Shown: positions 17,763-26,980 of the stretch, one piece after another
How positions within the stretch are numbered: position 1 is the first letter of the stretch
Layout of the letters: each line of letters starts with the position of its first letter
DNA from: Roseivirga sp. 4D4
GTDB taxonomy: Bacteria > Bacteroidota > Bacteroidia > Cytophagales > Cyclobacteriaceae
NCBI RefSeq assembly: GCF_001747095.1
Contig: NZ_MDGP01000001.1
Span: forward strand, 2,277,001 to 2,341,000
Direction of reading: 5' to 3'
DNA: 64,000 bases
Program-made: the position numbers and the translations under genes
The notes under the pieces: generated by a model
Database searches by the model: none
The model's input: the letters and a program-made list of their open reading frames with translations, nothing else
Told to the model about the DNA's origin: nothing

Positions 17763-18941
17763 ATGAACGAAGATCAAAGATTTGAAACACAAGCCATCCG
17801 ACAGCAAATCGATGGCACGCATGCTCAAGAGCATTCTACCCCGCTATACCTGACTTCCAGTTTTACATACGAAAATTCGGAAGAAATGCGAGCGGCATTT
17901 GCCGGGGAGATAGACAAAAACATCTATAGCCGTTTCAGCAATCCAAACACACAAGAATTTGTAGACAAAATCTGTGCAATGGAAGGTGCCGAAGCAGGTT
18001 ATGCCTTTGCCTCAGGTATGGCAGCAGTATTTTCTACTTTTGCCGCACTTCTTGCAGCAGGCGACAATATTATTTCATGTCGCTCGATATTTGGCTCTAC
18101 CCACACAGTCTTTAACAAGATTCTTCCCAAATGGAACATCACCACCACTTATGTCGATCTTAAAGACACGGACTCATGGCAAGAAGTTGTAAAGGAAAAC
18201 ACCAAGCTTCTTTATGTCGAAACACCGACTAACCCTGGTGTTGATTTAGTGGATCTCAGTTGGGTATCTGAGTTTACCAAAAAGAACGACTTAATTCTTG
18301 TGGTGGACAACTGCTTTGCCACTCCTTATCTACAACAGCCCATAAAATTTGGTGCTGACCTTGTGATTCATTCAGCTACCAAATTCATTGACGGGCAAGG
18401 ACGTGTACTCGGAGGAGTGACTGTCGGTAGGCAAGACCTGATTGATGAAATCTATGCCTTTAGTCGAAGTACCGGGCCATCCATGTCTCCTTTTAATGCA
18501 TGGGTACTATCAAAAAGCTTGGAAACCCTGGCTGTGCGTATGGATAGGCATTGTGATAATGCATTAAAATTGGCTCAATTCTTAGAATCGAATGACCAGA
18601 TAGCATGGGTGAAATATCCATTTCTCCCGTCTCACCCTCAACATGAAATTGCCAATCGACAAATGTCTGCCGGAGGCGGAGTAGTATCATTCGGTATTAA
18701 AGGAGGCCTTGAAAGAGGGAAAAGATTCTTAGACGAGATTAAAATGTGTTCTCTAACAGCTAATCTTGGAGATAGTAGAACCATTGTGACGCACCCCTCT
18801 TCGACTACTCATGCAAAGCTGACCGAAGGAGAAAGACAGAAAGTTGACATTACACCAGAACTTATTCGGGTCTCGGTAGGTTTAGAGCATATCGATGACA
18901 TCATCGTTGATATCCAACAGGCACTTAATCACAGTATTTAA
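17763..18941 (+). CDS. metZ: O-succinylhomoserine sulfhydrylase-like PLP enzyme
   Basis: The 392-residue protein belongs to the Cys/Met metabolism PLP family. Blocks typical of MetZ are STPLYLTSSFTYEN, YSRFSNPNTQEFVDKI, the phosphate-binding FASGMAAV, VDNCFATPYLQQP and the PLP lysine K207 in HSATKFIDGQGR; the C-terminus has the STTHAKLT block. MetZ makes homocysteine from O-succinyl- (or O-acetyl-) homoserine and sulphide in methionine synthesis; a cystathionine gamma-synthase activity cannot be excluded. The start was placed at ATG 17763 because a -7 box lies between it and the upstream GTG. cinA follows after 17 bases. Confidence 0.85.
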   Translation: MNEDQRFETQAIRQQIDGTHAQEHSTPLYLTSSFTYENSEEMRAAFAGEIDKNIYSRFSNPNTQEFVDKICAMEGAEAGYAFASGMAAVFSTFAALLAAGDNIISCRSIFGSTHTVFNKILPKWNITTTYVDLKDTDSWQEVVKENTKLLYVETPTNPGVDLVDLSWVSEFTKKNDLILVVDNCFATPYLQQPIKFGADLVIHSATKFIDGQGRVLGGVTVGRQDLIDEIYAFSRSTGPSMSPFNAWVLSKSLETLAVRMDRHCDNALKLAQFLESNDQIAWVKYPFLPSHPQHEIANRQMSAGGGVVSFGIKGGLERGKRFLDEIKMCSLTANLGDSRTIVTHPSSTTHAKLTEGERQKVDITPELIRVSVGLEHIDDIIVDIQQALNHSI

Positions 18942-18958
18942 GGTTTTACAGTTCATAA

Positions 18959-20206
18959 ATGAAGAAAGTACTCGCAGAAATCCTCACCATCGGAGATGAG
19001 ATTCTTTATGGTCAAATTACTGATACCAACTCTCAGTGGATGAGTGCTGAACTCGATGAACTTGGCGTCAAAGTAATTCGAAAAACTACAGTTGGCGATA
19101 CTGAACTAGACATCCTTGAGGCTTTCGCGCAGGCAGAAGAAAGAGCAGATATAGTTTTAATCACCGGTGGGCTGGGTCCAACCAATGATGACCTAACTAT
19201 GCCAATGCTCGCGCATTATTTCGGCAGTGAAATCATCATGAATCAAGATGTGCTTGAGCACGTTCAAGACTTCTTTGAGCGTAGAGGTAGAACTTTTACT
19301 GAACTGAACAGAAGACAGGCACTGGTTCCAGAAATTGCAGAAGTCTTACATAATGACTTGGGAACAGCACCTGGTACTTGGTACGAGCGCAATGGAAAAG
19401 TATTTGTATCCATGCCAGGGGTACCACATGAGATGAAAAATCTCATGAAAAAGCTGGTTATCCCAAAACTTAGAGATTTCTTCCAAACACCTGTGATTTA
19501 TCACAAGCTAGTCAAAACAGTAGGCATTGGAGAATCATTTCTTGCTGACAAAATCAAGGACTGGGAAGATAGTCTTCCAGACCATATTTCACTCGCCTAC
19601 CTACCAAGTGTTGGACATGTAAAACTGCGACTAACCGCTGTGGGTCATGATCGACAAATATTAAAAGAGGAAGTGCAGTCAAAAATAGATGCCCTTTTGC
19701 CCCTCGCGGAAAAGTACATCTATGGTTATGACGATATGACGCTAGAAAAGGCAATCGGTGAAATGCTATTGGCTCAAGATAAAACATTAGCCTTGGCCGA
19801 AAGTTGTTCTGGTGGTTATGTTCAGCATAAGATCACGACAATCGCAGGTTCTTCGGAATACTTCCAAGGCGGAGTTGTTCCCTATCACAACGATCACAAA
19901 ATCAATCTATTAGGAGTAAAACCAGAAACGCTGGAAGCCCACGGTGCTGTGAGTGAAGCTTGTGTTAAAGAAATGGCCGAAGGGGTCAGAAAAGCTTTTA
20001 ATGCAGATATCGGTGCTGCCACGAGTGGAATTGCAGGCCCCGGAGGTGGAACCCCTGACAAACCGGTCGGCACTGTTTGGATCGCCTATGCAGATGGTAA
20101 CCAAACCGTGGCAAAAAAGCTGCAATTAACTCAAAATAGATTATTAAATATTGAATTAACAGAAATATCAGTATTAAATTTGGTTAGGAAAAGTTTGAAG
20201 GGTTAA
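18959..20206 (+). CDS. cinA: CinA-like protein, nicotinamide-nucleotide amidase
   Basis: A 415-residue two-domain protein. The N-terminal MoCF/molybdopterin-binding-like domain (about 1-170) starts AEILTIGDEILYGQITDTNS and contains LITGGLGPTNDDLT. The C-terminal amidase domain (about 255-415) has LALAESCSGGYVQHKIT and SGIAGPGGGTPDKPVGTVW, the signatures of PncC. The protein recycles nicotinamide mononucleotide or ADP-ribose (pyridine nucleotide salvage) and is often linked to competence or DNA damage. It lies between metZ and the E2 gene, with its own close spacing to metZ suggesting co-transcription. Confidence 0.95.
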   Translation: MKKVLAEILTIGDEILYGQITDTNSQWMSAELDELGVKVIRKTTVGDTELDILEAFAQAEERADIVLITGGLGPTNDDLTMPMLAHYFGSEIIMNQDVLEHVQDFFERRGRTFTELNRRQALVPEIAEVLHNDLGTAPGTWYERNGKVFVSMPGVPHEMKNLMKKLVIPKLRDFFQTPVIYHKLVKTVGIGESFLADKIKDWEDSLPDHISLAYLPSVGHVKLRLTAVGHDRQILKEEVQSKIDALLPLAEKYIYGYDDMTLEKAIGEMLLAQDKTLALAESCSGGYVQHKITTIAGSSEYFQGGVVPYHNDHKINLLGVKPETLEAHGAVSEACVKEMAEGVRKAFNADIGAATSGIAGPGGGTPDKPVGTVWIAYADGNQTVAKKLQLTQNRLLNIELTEISVLNLVRKSLKG

Positions 20207-20233
20207 AACATTGATAATATTTGGTAAAAGACT

Positions 20234-20241
20234 TACTTTTG
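20234..20241 (+). promoter_or_regulatory. Bacteroidetes -7 promoter box for the E2 gene
   Basis: TACTTTTG is a full match to TAnnTTTG, 38 bases before the ATG of the acyltransferase gene. A TTTG at 20220-20223 is too close to be a standard -33 element. Confidence 0.45.
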
Positions 20242-20279
20242 TAGTTCAATGCAATCGTTTTAATCATTAGTATTTTGTT

Positions 20280-21605
20280 ATGGCTGTAGTAGAAATGGTA
20301 ATGCCGAAGATGGGAGAAAGTATCATGGAGGGTACTGTACTATCTTGGTTAAAGCAAGAAGGTGAAACTATTGAAGCGGACGAGTCCGTGCTTGAAGTAG
20401 CAACCGACAAGGTTGATACTGAAGTACCAGCCACTCATGGTGGTGTCCTCAAAGAAATTTTGGTGCAAGAGGGCGATGTTGTACCAGTCGGTGCACCAAT
20501 CGCTAAAATTGAAACAGATGCAGCGGTTGAAACTTCAGCTCCTGAAGTTGCTCCAGCACCGGCCGAAAAACCAGAAGCTGCTCCCGTGGCAGTAAATGGC
20601 CAATCTAACGAAGCTGCTACCTCTTCAAATGGACATGCAGTATTAGAAGCACCTGCTTCAGATCGATTCTACTCGCCTTTGGTCATGAACATTGCGCGTC
20701 AGGAGAGCATCCCAATGGCTGAGTTAGAAATGGTGCCAGGTACAGGCAGAGAAGGTCGCGTTACCAAAAAAGACATTATGGCTTACTTGAAAAGTAGGCC
20801 TGTTGGTGGTGTTCAGGCTCCGGTGGCAGCCCCTGCTCCTCCAGTTGCAGCGCCATCAGCAAGTGCACCGAAGCCAATGCCGGTTTCAGTATCTGGCGAG
20901 GACGAAATCATTGAAATGGATCGCATGCGCAAGATGATTGCAGAGCGCATGGTGGATTCGAAAAGAATCTCTCCACATGTTACATCATTCGTTGAGGCAG
21001 ATGTGACCAACATTGTCCACTGGAGAAACCGTATCAAACAGTCTTTCAAAGAAAGAGAGGGTGAACCGATTACATTCACGCCTATCTTCATGGAGGCGGT
21101 TGTCAATGCCTTAAAGGACTATCCAATGATGAACATTCAGGTGGATGGTAATAACATTGTAAAGAAAAGGGCAATCAATGTCGGAATGGCTGTAGCATTG
21201 CCAACAGGCAACCTTATTGTTCCGGTTATTCATAATACTGATCAGTATAACCTTGTAGGTTTGACCAAGAAAGTGAATGACCTGGCGCGTAGAGCGAGAG
21301 AAAATAAATTAACACCAGACGACCTTCAAGGTGGTACTTACACCATCTCAAATGTTGGATCATTTGGCAATGTCATGGGTACTCCGATCATTATGCAGCC
21401 TCAAGTAGGTATACTGGCCTTGGGTGCGGTTGTGAAAAAACCAGCTGTCGTTGAGACTCCAACAGGTGACGCTATTGCGATTAGACATAAAATGTTCTTA
21501 TCTCACTCCTATGACCATAGAGTAGTAGATGGATCGCTTGGTGGAATGTTCGTGAGAAGAGTTGCTGATTATCTGGAACGTTTCGATCCTTCGATGACCA
21601 TCTGA
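20280..21605 (+). CDS. 2-oxo acid dehydrogenase E2 (dihydrolipoamide acyltransferase)
   Basis: The 441-residue protein has an N-terminal lipoyl domain (1-78, lipoyl lysine K44 in EVATDKVDTEVP), an Ala/Pro-rich linker, a peripheral subunit-binding domain (about 131-170, YSPLVMNIARQ to KKDIMAYL), a second Ala/Pro linker (175-200), and the catalytic domain with H413 and D417 in HSYDHRVVDGSLGG. It transfers an acyl group from the E1-bound lipoyl arm to CoA. The lipoyl sequence is closest to branched-chain or generic E2 types, so the partner E1 could be the branched-chain or pyruvate enzyme. No E1 or E3 gene is adjacent. A strong terminator follows. Confidence 0.92.
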   Translation: MAVVEMVMPKMGESIMEGTVLSWLKQEGETIEADESVLEVATDKVDTEVPATHGGVLKEILVQEGDVVPVGAPIAKIETDAAVETSAPEVAPAPAEKPEAAPVAVNGQSNEAATSSNGHAVLEAPASDRFYSPLVMNIARQESIPMAELEMVPGTGREGRVTKKDIMAYLKSRPVGGVQAPVAAPAPPVAAPSASAPKPMPVSVSGEDEIIEMDRMRKMIAERMVDSKRISPHVTSFVEADVTNIVHWRNRIKQSFKEREGEPITFTPIFMEAVVNALKDYPMMNIQVDGNNIVKKRAINVGMAVALPTGNLIVPVIHNTDQYNLVGLTKKVNDLARRARENKLTPDDLQGGTYTISNVGSFGNVMGTPIIMQPQVGILALGAVVKKPAVVETPTGDAIAIRHKMFLSHSYDHRVVDGSLGGMFVRRVADYLERFDPSMTI

Positions 21606-21622
21606 TAATAAAAGAAAGCCTT

Positions 21623-21658
21623 AAAAGCCTCATATTCTTTTGGATATGAGGCTTTTTT
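21623..21658 (+). terminator. Rho-independent terminator of the E2 gene
   Basis: AAAAGCCTCATAT (21623-21635) pairs perfectly with ATATGAGGCTTTT (21644-21656), an 8-base loop between them and T extending to 21658. It lies 18 bases after the stop. Confidence 0.92.
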
Positions 21659-21814
21659 GTTTGCAGCCTAACAAGTCACTCGAAGGATCAACTGGTCGTT
21701 GATTGAACCAATTCCTACGCTAGCCAACTTTTTTTGGTCAGTCATTGAATCGGTTGGTTGTTCTCCAATATTGCATTTATATTTAGTCGTATATCTGACA
21801 ATTCTCTTTCACAT

Positions 21815-22702
21815 ATGAAAAAGCACCTTTTACTTCTTGCCTTACTCTTCGGTCATTTGGCCATAGCCCAGACTCCTCAAACTTACCTGAATGCAAGAGC
21901 AGAAAAGCACTTGGCCGGACCCTTTGACCTTGAGGTGCTAAAGACGGATTCTATCTACAAAGTATGGTTTGAAGAAAATTGGAAACTGTTCTCCTTGAAA
22001 GGTGAGCCAACCAACTGGAAAAAGAATCTTGAAAACACCGAGGTCGACATCTACTTAGGTACATGGTGTGGAGATAGTAAACGATGGGTACCTCAATTTG
22101 TCAAAATGTGGAAGGATCTCGGACTGAACCAAGACAGATTAAAGTTCACCGCGCTGTATGATGGTGTTGAAAAATACAAACAAGGCCCTAGTGGGGAGGA
22201 AAAAGGACTGAGGATTCATCGGGTGCCTACATTCATCTTTAAAGAAAACGGAGAAGAGTATGCTAGAATCGTTGAATACCCAAGAAATGACCTTGAGCTT
22301 GATGTAGCACAAATCGCTGTTGGTTATGCATCGGAACCTAACTATAGAGCAGCTACCTATTTGCTCGAGCTATTCGAAAATGAGTCTATGGAAGACATCA
22401 TAAAAGATGTCCGAAACCATTTGAATAAAGTGAATCATCTGGTAGGAAAAGATAGAGAACTCAACACATTGGGTTATGTGTTCTTACGATCCGACAGAAT
22501 ACGCGAAGCCTTGCTTACCTTTCAATTCAACACCATTATCTACCCGCATTCCCCTAGAGCATTCAATAGTTATGGAGAGGGTTTACTTATCAATGAGGAT
22601 AAAGCTGGAGCCATTCGAGCTTTCAAAAGAGCAATTGAATTAGATCCGAAGTATGAGAATGCAAATCGGAGGCTTCAGGAGTTAGAGGCAGAAAATAAAT
22701 AG
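21815..22702 (+). CDS. Secreted thioredoxin-like/TPR protein
   Basis: The 295-residue protein has a signal peptide (1-19, AIAQ), a thioredoxin-like domain (about 45-170) with the motif WCGDS at 84-88 in place of WCxxC, so it has a single active-site cysteine, followed by RIHRVPTFIF with the cis-proline. The C-terminal 100 residues are tetratricopeptide-like (NTLGYVFLRSDRIREALLTF, FNSYGEGLLINEDKAGAIRAFKRAIELDPKYENA). A classical disulphide reductase role is unlikely with one cysteine; a binding or thiol-adduct role is possible. An ATG at 21758 would put 19 residues ahead of the signal peptide and is rejected. Confidence 0.83.
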   Translation: MKKHLLLLALLFGHLAIAQTPQTYLNARAEKHLAGPFDLEVLKTDSIYKVWFEENWKLFSLKGEPTNWKKNLENTEVDIYLGTWCGDSKRWVPQFVKMWKDLGLNQDRLKFTALYDGVEKYKQGPSGEEKGLRIHRVPTFIFKENGEEYARIVEYPRNDLELDVAQIAVGYASEPNYRAATYLLELFENESMEDIIKDVRNHLNKVNHLVGKDRELNTLGYVFLRSDRIREALLTFQFNTIIYPHSPRAFNSYGEGLLINEDKAGAIRAFKRAIELDPKYENANRRLQELEAENK

Positions 22703-22726
22703 CTCGTTCAACCTATTTAAAGGAGT

Positions 22727-23320
22727 ATGTCACGACCAGACTTCGGTGAAATAAGCTCAGGAGAAGAGTTCAATACCTGGTATTGGACCAAAGAAGAAAT
22801 GATGAGAATTTGCAAAGTCAGTAGCCTACCTGCCGATGGAAGTAAGTTCACTCTAAGGGATCGCATCATGTATGCCTTAGATAATGATGGCAAAGTGAAA
22901 CCTAAGGAAAAGAGAAAAAAGCCATCATCTAAGTTCAATTGGGCCAAAGAACGGTTAACCCTCGATACTGTAATCACAGACAATGTATCCTTCGGTCCAA
23001 ATTTCAGAAAGTTCATGATTAGTCAGGTGAATAGGAAATTCTCATTTAATACTGATTTCATGGATTGGGTAAAGGCAAACATAGGCGCTACACTTCGTGA
23101 CGCCATCCATAAGTGGGAAGAATTGGAGAAAAGAAAAGAAAACCCAAACTTCAGAAGAGAGATTGCAACCCATAATATGTTAAATCAATACGTTCGTGAC
23201 TTTCTAAATGACAACCCCGGTAAACGATTTAGCGAGGCAAAGGACTGCTGGAACTTAAAAAGGCAACTCCCTATGAAAGATGGGTTTGTCCGCTACGAAC
23301 CATCAGACCTCAAACTCTAA
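22727..23320 (+). CDS. SAP domain/DUF6434 protein
   Basis: A 197-residue cytosolic protein with two recognisable parts. Residues 1-55 (RPDFGEISSGEEFNTWYW, then KEEMMRICKVSSLPADGSKFTLRDRI) form a SAP-like helix-extended loop-helix of the kind that binds nucleic acid. Residues 68-130 (FNWAKERLTLDTVITDNVSFGPNFR to WVKANIGATLRDAIHKW) match the DUF6434 block. A strong AGGAG precedes the ATG. It is the first gene of the photolyase island, 67 bases before the DUF2805 gene, so a link to DNA repair or to light response is suggested by context only. Confidence 0.85.
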   Translation: MSRPDFGEISSGEEFNTWYWTKEEMMRICKVSSLPADGSKFTLRDRIMYALDNDGKVKPKEKRKKPSSKFNWAKERLTLDTVITDNVSFGPNFRKFMISQVNRKFSFNTDFMDWVKANIGATLRDAIHKWEELEKRKENPNFRREIATHNMLNQYVRDFLNDNPGKRFSEAKDCWNLKRQLPMKDGFVRYEPSDLKL

Positions 23321-23387
23321 TTACAGCCAATCCAATTTCAACTGATATTGCCGAACAGTTTTGCCGACATTAAGTTATTCGGTTGCG

Positions 23388-23666
23388 ATGAAGGCATTAA
23401 CAGAAAGAGAGCAAGACAGAATCATTGAAATGGCTTGGGAAGATAGAACTCCTTTTGAAGCCATTCATCACCAGTTTGGGCTTCCTGAAAAAGAAGTAAT
23501 TCAGTTGATGAGAAAAACCTTGAAGTCTTCAAGCTTCAAGCTTTGGCGCAAGCGGGTCAATAGTGGAGTAAGTCAAAAACATCTCAAAAAGCGAAACGAA
23601 GACATTGATCGCTTTAAATGCTCCATGCAACGCCAAATCACTGGGAACAAAATCTCTAAAAGATGA
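23388..23666 (+). CDS. DUF2805/TIGR03643 family protein
   Basis: The 92-residue protein (MKALTEREQDRIIEMAWED onwards) has a helix-turn-helix-like region, RTPFEAIHHQFGLPEKEVIQLMRKTL (about residues 20-45), followed by a basic helix (FKLWRKRVN) and a lysine-rich tail. This is the pattern of TIGR03643 proteins, a small family found beside photolyase and cryptochrome genes. DNA binding is inferred from the HTH-like spacing and from charge. The in-frame TTG at 23361 is less likely than the ATG at 23388. It overlaps the next photolyase gene by 4 bases. Confidence 0.85.
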   Translation: MKALTEREQDRIIEMAWEDRTPFEAIHHQFGLPEKEVIQLMRKTLKSSSFKLWRKRVNSGVSQKHLKKRNEDIDRFKCSMQRQITGNKISKR

Positions 23667-24757
23667 TTTTTGATACTTCTTATGCGTCTATTCTTGAAAA
23701 AATAGATCGGATTGATCCGATAGCCTATGGTAAGGACAGAAACTATGTTGATGGTTCGGTAAGCTATTTATCTCCCTATATATCTCGTGGAGTTATTTCG
23801 ACTAAGTTCGTTCTGGATCGACTATTGGAAAGAGGTTTCCAAATGTCAGAGATCGAAAAGTTCGTTCAAGAGTTGGCTTGGCGAGACTATTGGCAACAAG
23901 TGTGGATAACGAAAGGTGAAGCCATCAATCAAGACCTTAAAAGGGAGCAACCAGACATCGGAAACTACGAAATACCAAATGCATTGATCAATGCTGATAC
24001 TGGCATCCATATCGTAGATCAAAACATCCAATTGTTATATGATTCCGGTTATGTGCACAATCACATGCGCATGTATTTGGCCTCGATCGCGTGTAATATT
24101 GCCAAGAGTCATTGGCATACCCCCGCCAAATGGATGTATTACCACTTGCTGGATGGAGACTGGGCAAGCAATGCACTGAGCTGGCAATGGGTGTCAGGCG
24201 CCAATGCAAACAAAAAGTATTATGCCAACCAGGAAAACATCAACAACTTCTTTTACTCGAAACAGAAGAATACTTTCCTAGACGTACCTTATGAGCATTT
24301 TGAAAGTTTACTAATTCCAGAAGCACTAAACAGTACAGCGAAGCCTGAATTAAAAACCAGTCTGCCACGCAGCACTGAGTTGTCAATAGACACGGCATTA
24401 CCAACTCTGGCATACAACTATTATAACCTCGATCCTAACTGGCGAACTGATCAGCAAGCAAATCGAATCTTGGTACTTGACCCAAAAGTATTTGAGCAAT
24501 ATCCTGTTTCTAATAAATGTATTGACTTCGCCATGGTACTATCCAAAAACATTTCAGGCATACAGTACTTTCGTGGTTCATTTCAGCAACTCAGAGAAAC
24601 GTATGGCTTAAAAGAGATCTTCTACAAAGAACACCCACTCAACCAAGACTATCAGGGCACTGAAGACTCCAGAGATTGGATGTTTGATGTGAAAGGATAT
24701 TATCCCTCTTTCTTCGCATTTTGGAAAAAGTGTAAAAAGGAAATCAAGCAGTGGTAG
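23663..24757 (+). CDS. Photolyase FAD-binding domain protein with C-terminal extension
   Basis: A 364-residue protein that begins directly with the photolyase FAD-binding helical domain, without the usual N-terminal antenna domain. Motifs are [16 protein letters not shown] (31-46), [11 protein letters not shown] (70-80), [10 protein letters not shown] and the FAD-pocket signature [13 protein letters not shown] (164-176), all intact. About 130 further residues follow ([21 protein letters not shown] to the end) and look like an alpha/beta unit. DNA photorepair or light sensing with FAD is expected. It overlaps both neighbours (4 bases upstream, 7 bases downstream), which shows tight coupling in the island. 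Confidence 0.85.
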   Translation: MIFDTSYASILEKIDRIDPIAYGKDRNYVDGSVSYLSPYISRGVISTKFVLDRLLERGFQMSEIEKFVQELAWRDYWQQVWITKGEAINQDLKREQPDIGNYEIPNALINADTGIHIVDQNIQLLYDSGYVHNHMRMYLASIACNIAKSHWHTPAKWMYYHLLDGDWASNALSWQWVSGANANKKYYANQENINNFFYSKQKNTFLDVPYEHFESLLIPEALNSTAKPELKTSLPRSTELSIDTALPTLAYNYYNLDPNWRTDQQANRILVLDPKVFEQYPVSNKCIDFAMVLSKNISGIQYFRGSFQQLRETYGLKEIFYKEHPLNQDYQGTEDSRDWMFDVKGYYPSFFAFWKKCKKEIKQW

Positions 24758-26208
24758 ATAGACCGATCAATATTGTTTGGTTAAAACGTGATATCCGAAC
24801 ACAAGATCACGCACCTCTCCATGCTGCAGAAAAAGCTGGAATTCCATATCGTATTATCTATCTGTTCGAACCCGATATGATTGCGTATCCAGACACTTCA
24901 GATCGGCATCTCCAATTCATTTACCACTCCATTTTAGATTTTAATCAACACCTGACCTCATACAATCGCCATGCTGAAGTCTTTCATGGCAAAGCACAAG
25001 AGGTTTTTGAGTATCTATCAAGTCAGGAGACGATTCAACAAGTATTTTCTCACCGAGAAAGTGGTATTAAGATTACCTGGAGACGGGACAAAAGAGTAGC
25101 TGAGCTCCTGAACCAGCAACATATCCAATGGACCGAATTCAAGCGTGACGGAATAGAAAGAGGCATCAAAAATCGCGAAGGATGGGATAAGCAGTGGTAT
25201 GTGACTATGAGCCAAGCTCAAGTGGTAAACCAATACTCAACGAACATACTATCTCCTCTAGACCATCCCTTTCCACTCACCGATGCACTAAAGGAAACGA
25301 TAAGCCAATACCCGGATAGTTACCAGCCTGCTGGAGAAACTAATGCCTGGAAATACCTAAGGTCATTTACCGAAGGTCGTGGAAATAACTATCATCGTCT
25401 GATCTCCAAACCATTGGAAAGCAGAACCTCCTGCGGCCGCCTATCTCCCTATCTGGCATGGGGTAACCTAAGCATCAAACAGGCGGTTCAGCATATTAAA
25501 ACTCATTCAAACTATGCTTTAAACAAGCGAGCCTTTAATGGCATCTTAACTCGAATGAAATGGCATTGCCACTTCATTCAAAAGTTTGAAGTTGAGTGTG
25601 AATATGAAACGGACTGCATTAACCGAGGCTATGAACTATTGGAGCGCCCTCAAAATGAAGCATTTATCACTGCTTGGAAAGAAGGCAAAACAGGTTTCCC
25701 ACTCGTAGATGCGTGCATGAGGTGCTTGAAAGCAACAGGCTGGATCAATTTCCGAATGCGAGCAATGGTGGTTTCAATACTTTGTCATCATTTAGATCAA
25801 GACTGGAGAACAGGGGTATATCATTTAGCCAACCTCTTTCTAGACTATGAGCCCGGCATCCATTATCCGCAATTTCAGATGCAGGCAGGAACAACCGGAG
25901 TAAATACAGTCAGAATGTATAATCCGGTGAAGCAGTCACAAGAGCACGATCCAGAAGGAAAGTTTATCAAGCAATGGGTGCCAGAGTTACGAGAAGTACC
26001 GGTTGAATTTATTCATGAGCCATGGAAATTGACCGAAATGGACAAGGTATTTAATGGCCTCCACCTCACTACTAAATACCCAGCACCTTTAGTTGACCTA
26101 ACAGAGAGTGGAAAAATAGCCAGAGCAAAAATCTGGGGTCATCGTAAACACCCAGCCGTACAGGCTGAAAAGAAACGAATTGTAAAAACCCATACTCGCA
26201 ACAATTAA
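24751..26208 (+). CDS. Photolyase/cryptochrome family protein with altered FAD pocket
   Basis: The 485-residue protein starts at GTG 24751, inside the end of the previous gene. It has an N-terminal alpha/beta antenna domain ([18 protein letters not shown], about 6-150) and a C-terminal FAD-binding domain with [16 protein letters not shown] (227-241), [19 protein letters not shown] (313-331) and [19 protein letters not shown] (391-409). The usual D-x5-N-x3-WQW segment is replaced by D365 to H371 and FQM, so the pocket asparagine and the proximal tryptophan of class I photolyases are absent. It belongs to the superfamily, but photolyase activity is uncertain. The flavin reductase gene follows after 2 bases. 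Confidence 0.87.
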   Translation: MVDRPINIVWLKRDIRTQDHAPLHAAEKAGIPYRIIYLFEPDMIAYPDTSDRHLQFIYHSILDFNQHLTSYNRHAEVFHGKAQEVFEYLSSQETIQQVFSHRESGIKITWRRDKRVAELLNQQHIQWTEFKRDGIERGIKNREGWDKQWYVTMSQAQVVNQYSTNILSPLDHPFPLTDALKETISQYPDSYQPAGETNAWKYLRSFTEGRGNNYHRLISKPLESRTSCGRLSPYLAWGNLSIKQAVQHIKTHSNYALNKRAFNGILTRMKWHCHFIQKFEVECEYETDCINRGYELLERPQNEAFITAWKEGKTGFPLVDACMRCLKATGWINFRMRAMVVSILCHHLDQDWRTGVYHLANLFLDYEPGIHYPQFQMQAGTTGVNTVRMYNPVKQSQEHDPEGKFIKQWVPELREVPVEFIHEPWKLTEMDKVFNGLHLTTKYPAPLVDLTESGKIARAKIWGHRKHPAVQAEKKRIVKTHTRNN

Positions 26209-26210
26209 GC

Positions 26211-26846
26211 ATGTATCTATCAAGACAAGACATTGAAAAGACCGACAGGATTAAACGACTGAATATTATCAACTCCGTCTCTGGAATCAAACCTGGCAAT
26301 TTGGTTGGAACAAAATCAAACCAAGGACAGTCCAACTTAGCCATCATCAGCTCTGTTGTACACCTTGGAAGCAACCCAGCCTTTTTAGGTTTTATTGTAC
26401 GTCCCGGTGGAGAAGTCCGAAGGCACACTCAGGAAAACATTCTGGAGAATGGCTATTTCACGATTAACCATATCGGTACAGACTTCATCAAAAATGCCCA
26501 CTATACTTCGGCAAAATTCGATCATTATATTTCTGAATTTGACGCTTGCGGGCTGACCGAGGAGATTCTACACGACTTTCACGCCCCATTTGTAAAAGAA
26601 AGCCCACTGAAAATAGGTTTGAAGCACGTGGAAAGCGTGGATATAAAGTCAAGTGGAACGACAATGATTGTGGGGCAAATTGAACACTTGATCATTCCAG
26701 ATCACGCGATTAATGATCAAGGATACATCGATCTTGGAGCTTCTAATGGAGTGGGTATATCCGGACTGAATTCTTACTACCAACTCACCCGTATCACTGA
26801 TTTTCCATATGCTCGGGTAGAAGAAACACCAAACTTTACTCAATGA
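26211..26846 (+). CDS. Flavin reductase family protein
   Basis: This 211-residue protein has the FMN-binding split-barrel fold of flavin reductase-like proteins: [41 protein letters not shown] and the GYFTINHI block. It would reduce or bind free flavin with NAD(P)H, or act as an FMN oxidoreductase on another substrate. It starts 2 bases after the photolyase/cryptochrome stop and overlaps the DUF2256 gene by 4 bases, so it is expressed with three FAD-dependent photoreceptor-type proteins. A role in keeping their flavin reduced is attractive but inferred. Confidence 0.88.
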   Translation: MYLSRQDIEKTDRIKRLNIINSVSGIKPGNLVGTKSNQGQSNLAIISSVVHLGSNPAFLGFIVRPGGEVRRHTQENILENGYFTINHIGTDFIKNAHYTSAKFDHYISEFDACGLTEEILHDFHAPFVKESPLKIGLKHVESVDIKSSGTTMIVGQIEHLIIPDHAINDQGYIDLGASNGVGISGLNSYYQLTRITDFPYARVEETPNFTQ

Positions 26847-26980
26847 AAAAGGAGCATCTTCCTACCAAAATTTGCCTCGTATGCCAACGGCCTTTCACTT
26901 GGAGAAAAAAGTGGGAATTGAATTGGGATTCAGTGAAATACTGTAGCGAAAGGTGCCGAAGAAATCGATCAAAGAAATGA
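26843..26980 (+). CDS. DUF2256 zinc-ribbon microprotein
   Basis: A 45-residue gene. It starts at ATG 26843, overlapping the stop of the flavin reductase gene (ATGA), and its own stop overlaps the ATG of the next photolyase gene. The product is strongly basic, with C11 and C14 (CLVC) and C34 and C38 (CSERC) forming a likely zinc-binding site and the conserved PFTWRKKW between them. This is the DUF2256 pattern, a small family recurrently found next to photolyase-like genes. Nucleic-acid or protein binding is likely from its size, charge and zinc site; the real function is unknown. Confidence 0.9.
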   Translation: MKKEHLPTKICLVCQRPFTWRKKWELNWDSVKYCSERCRRNRSKK

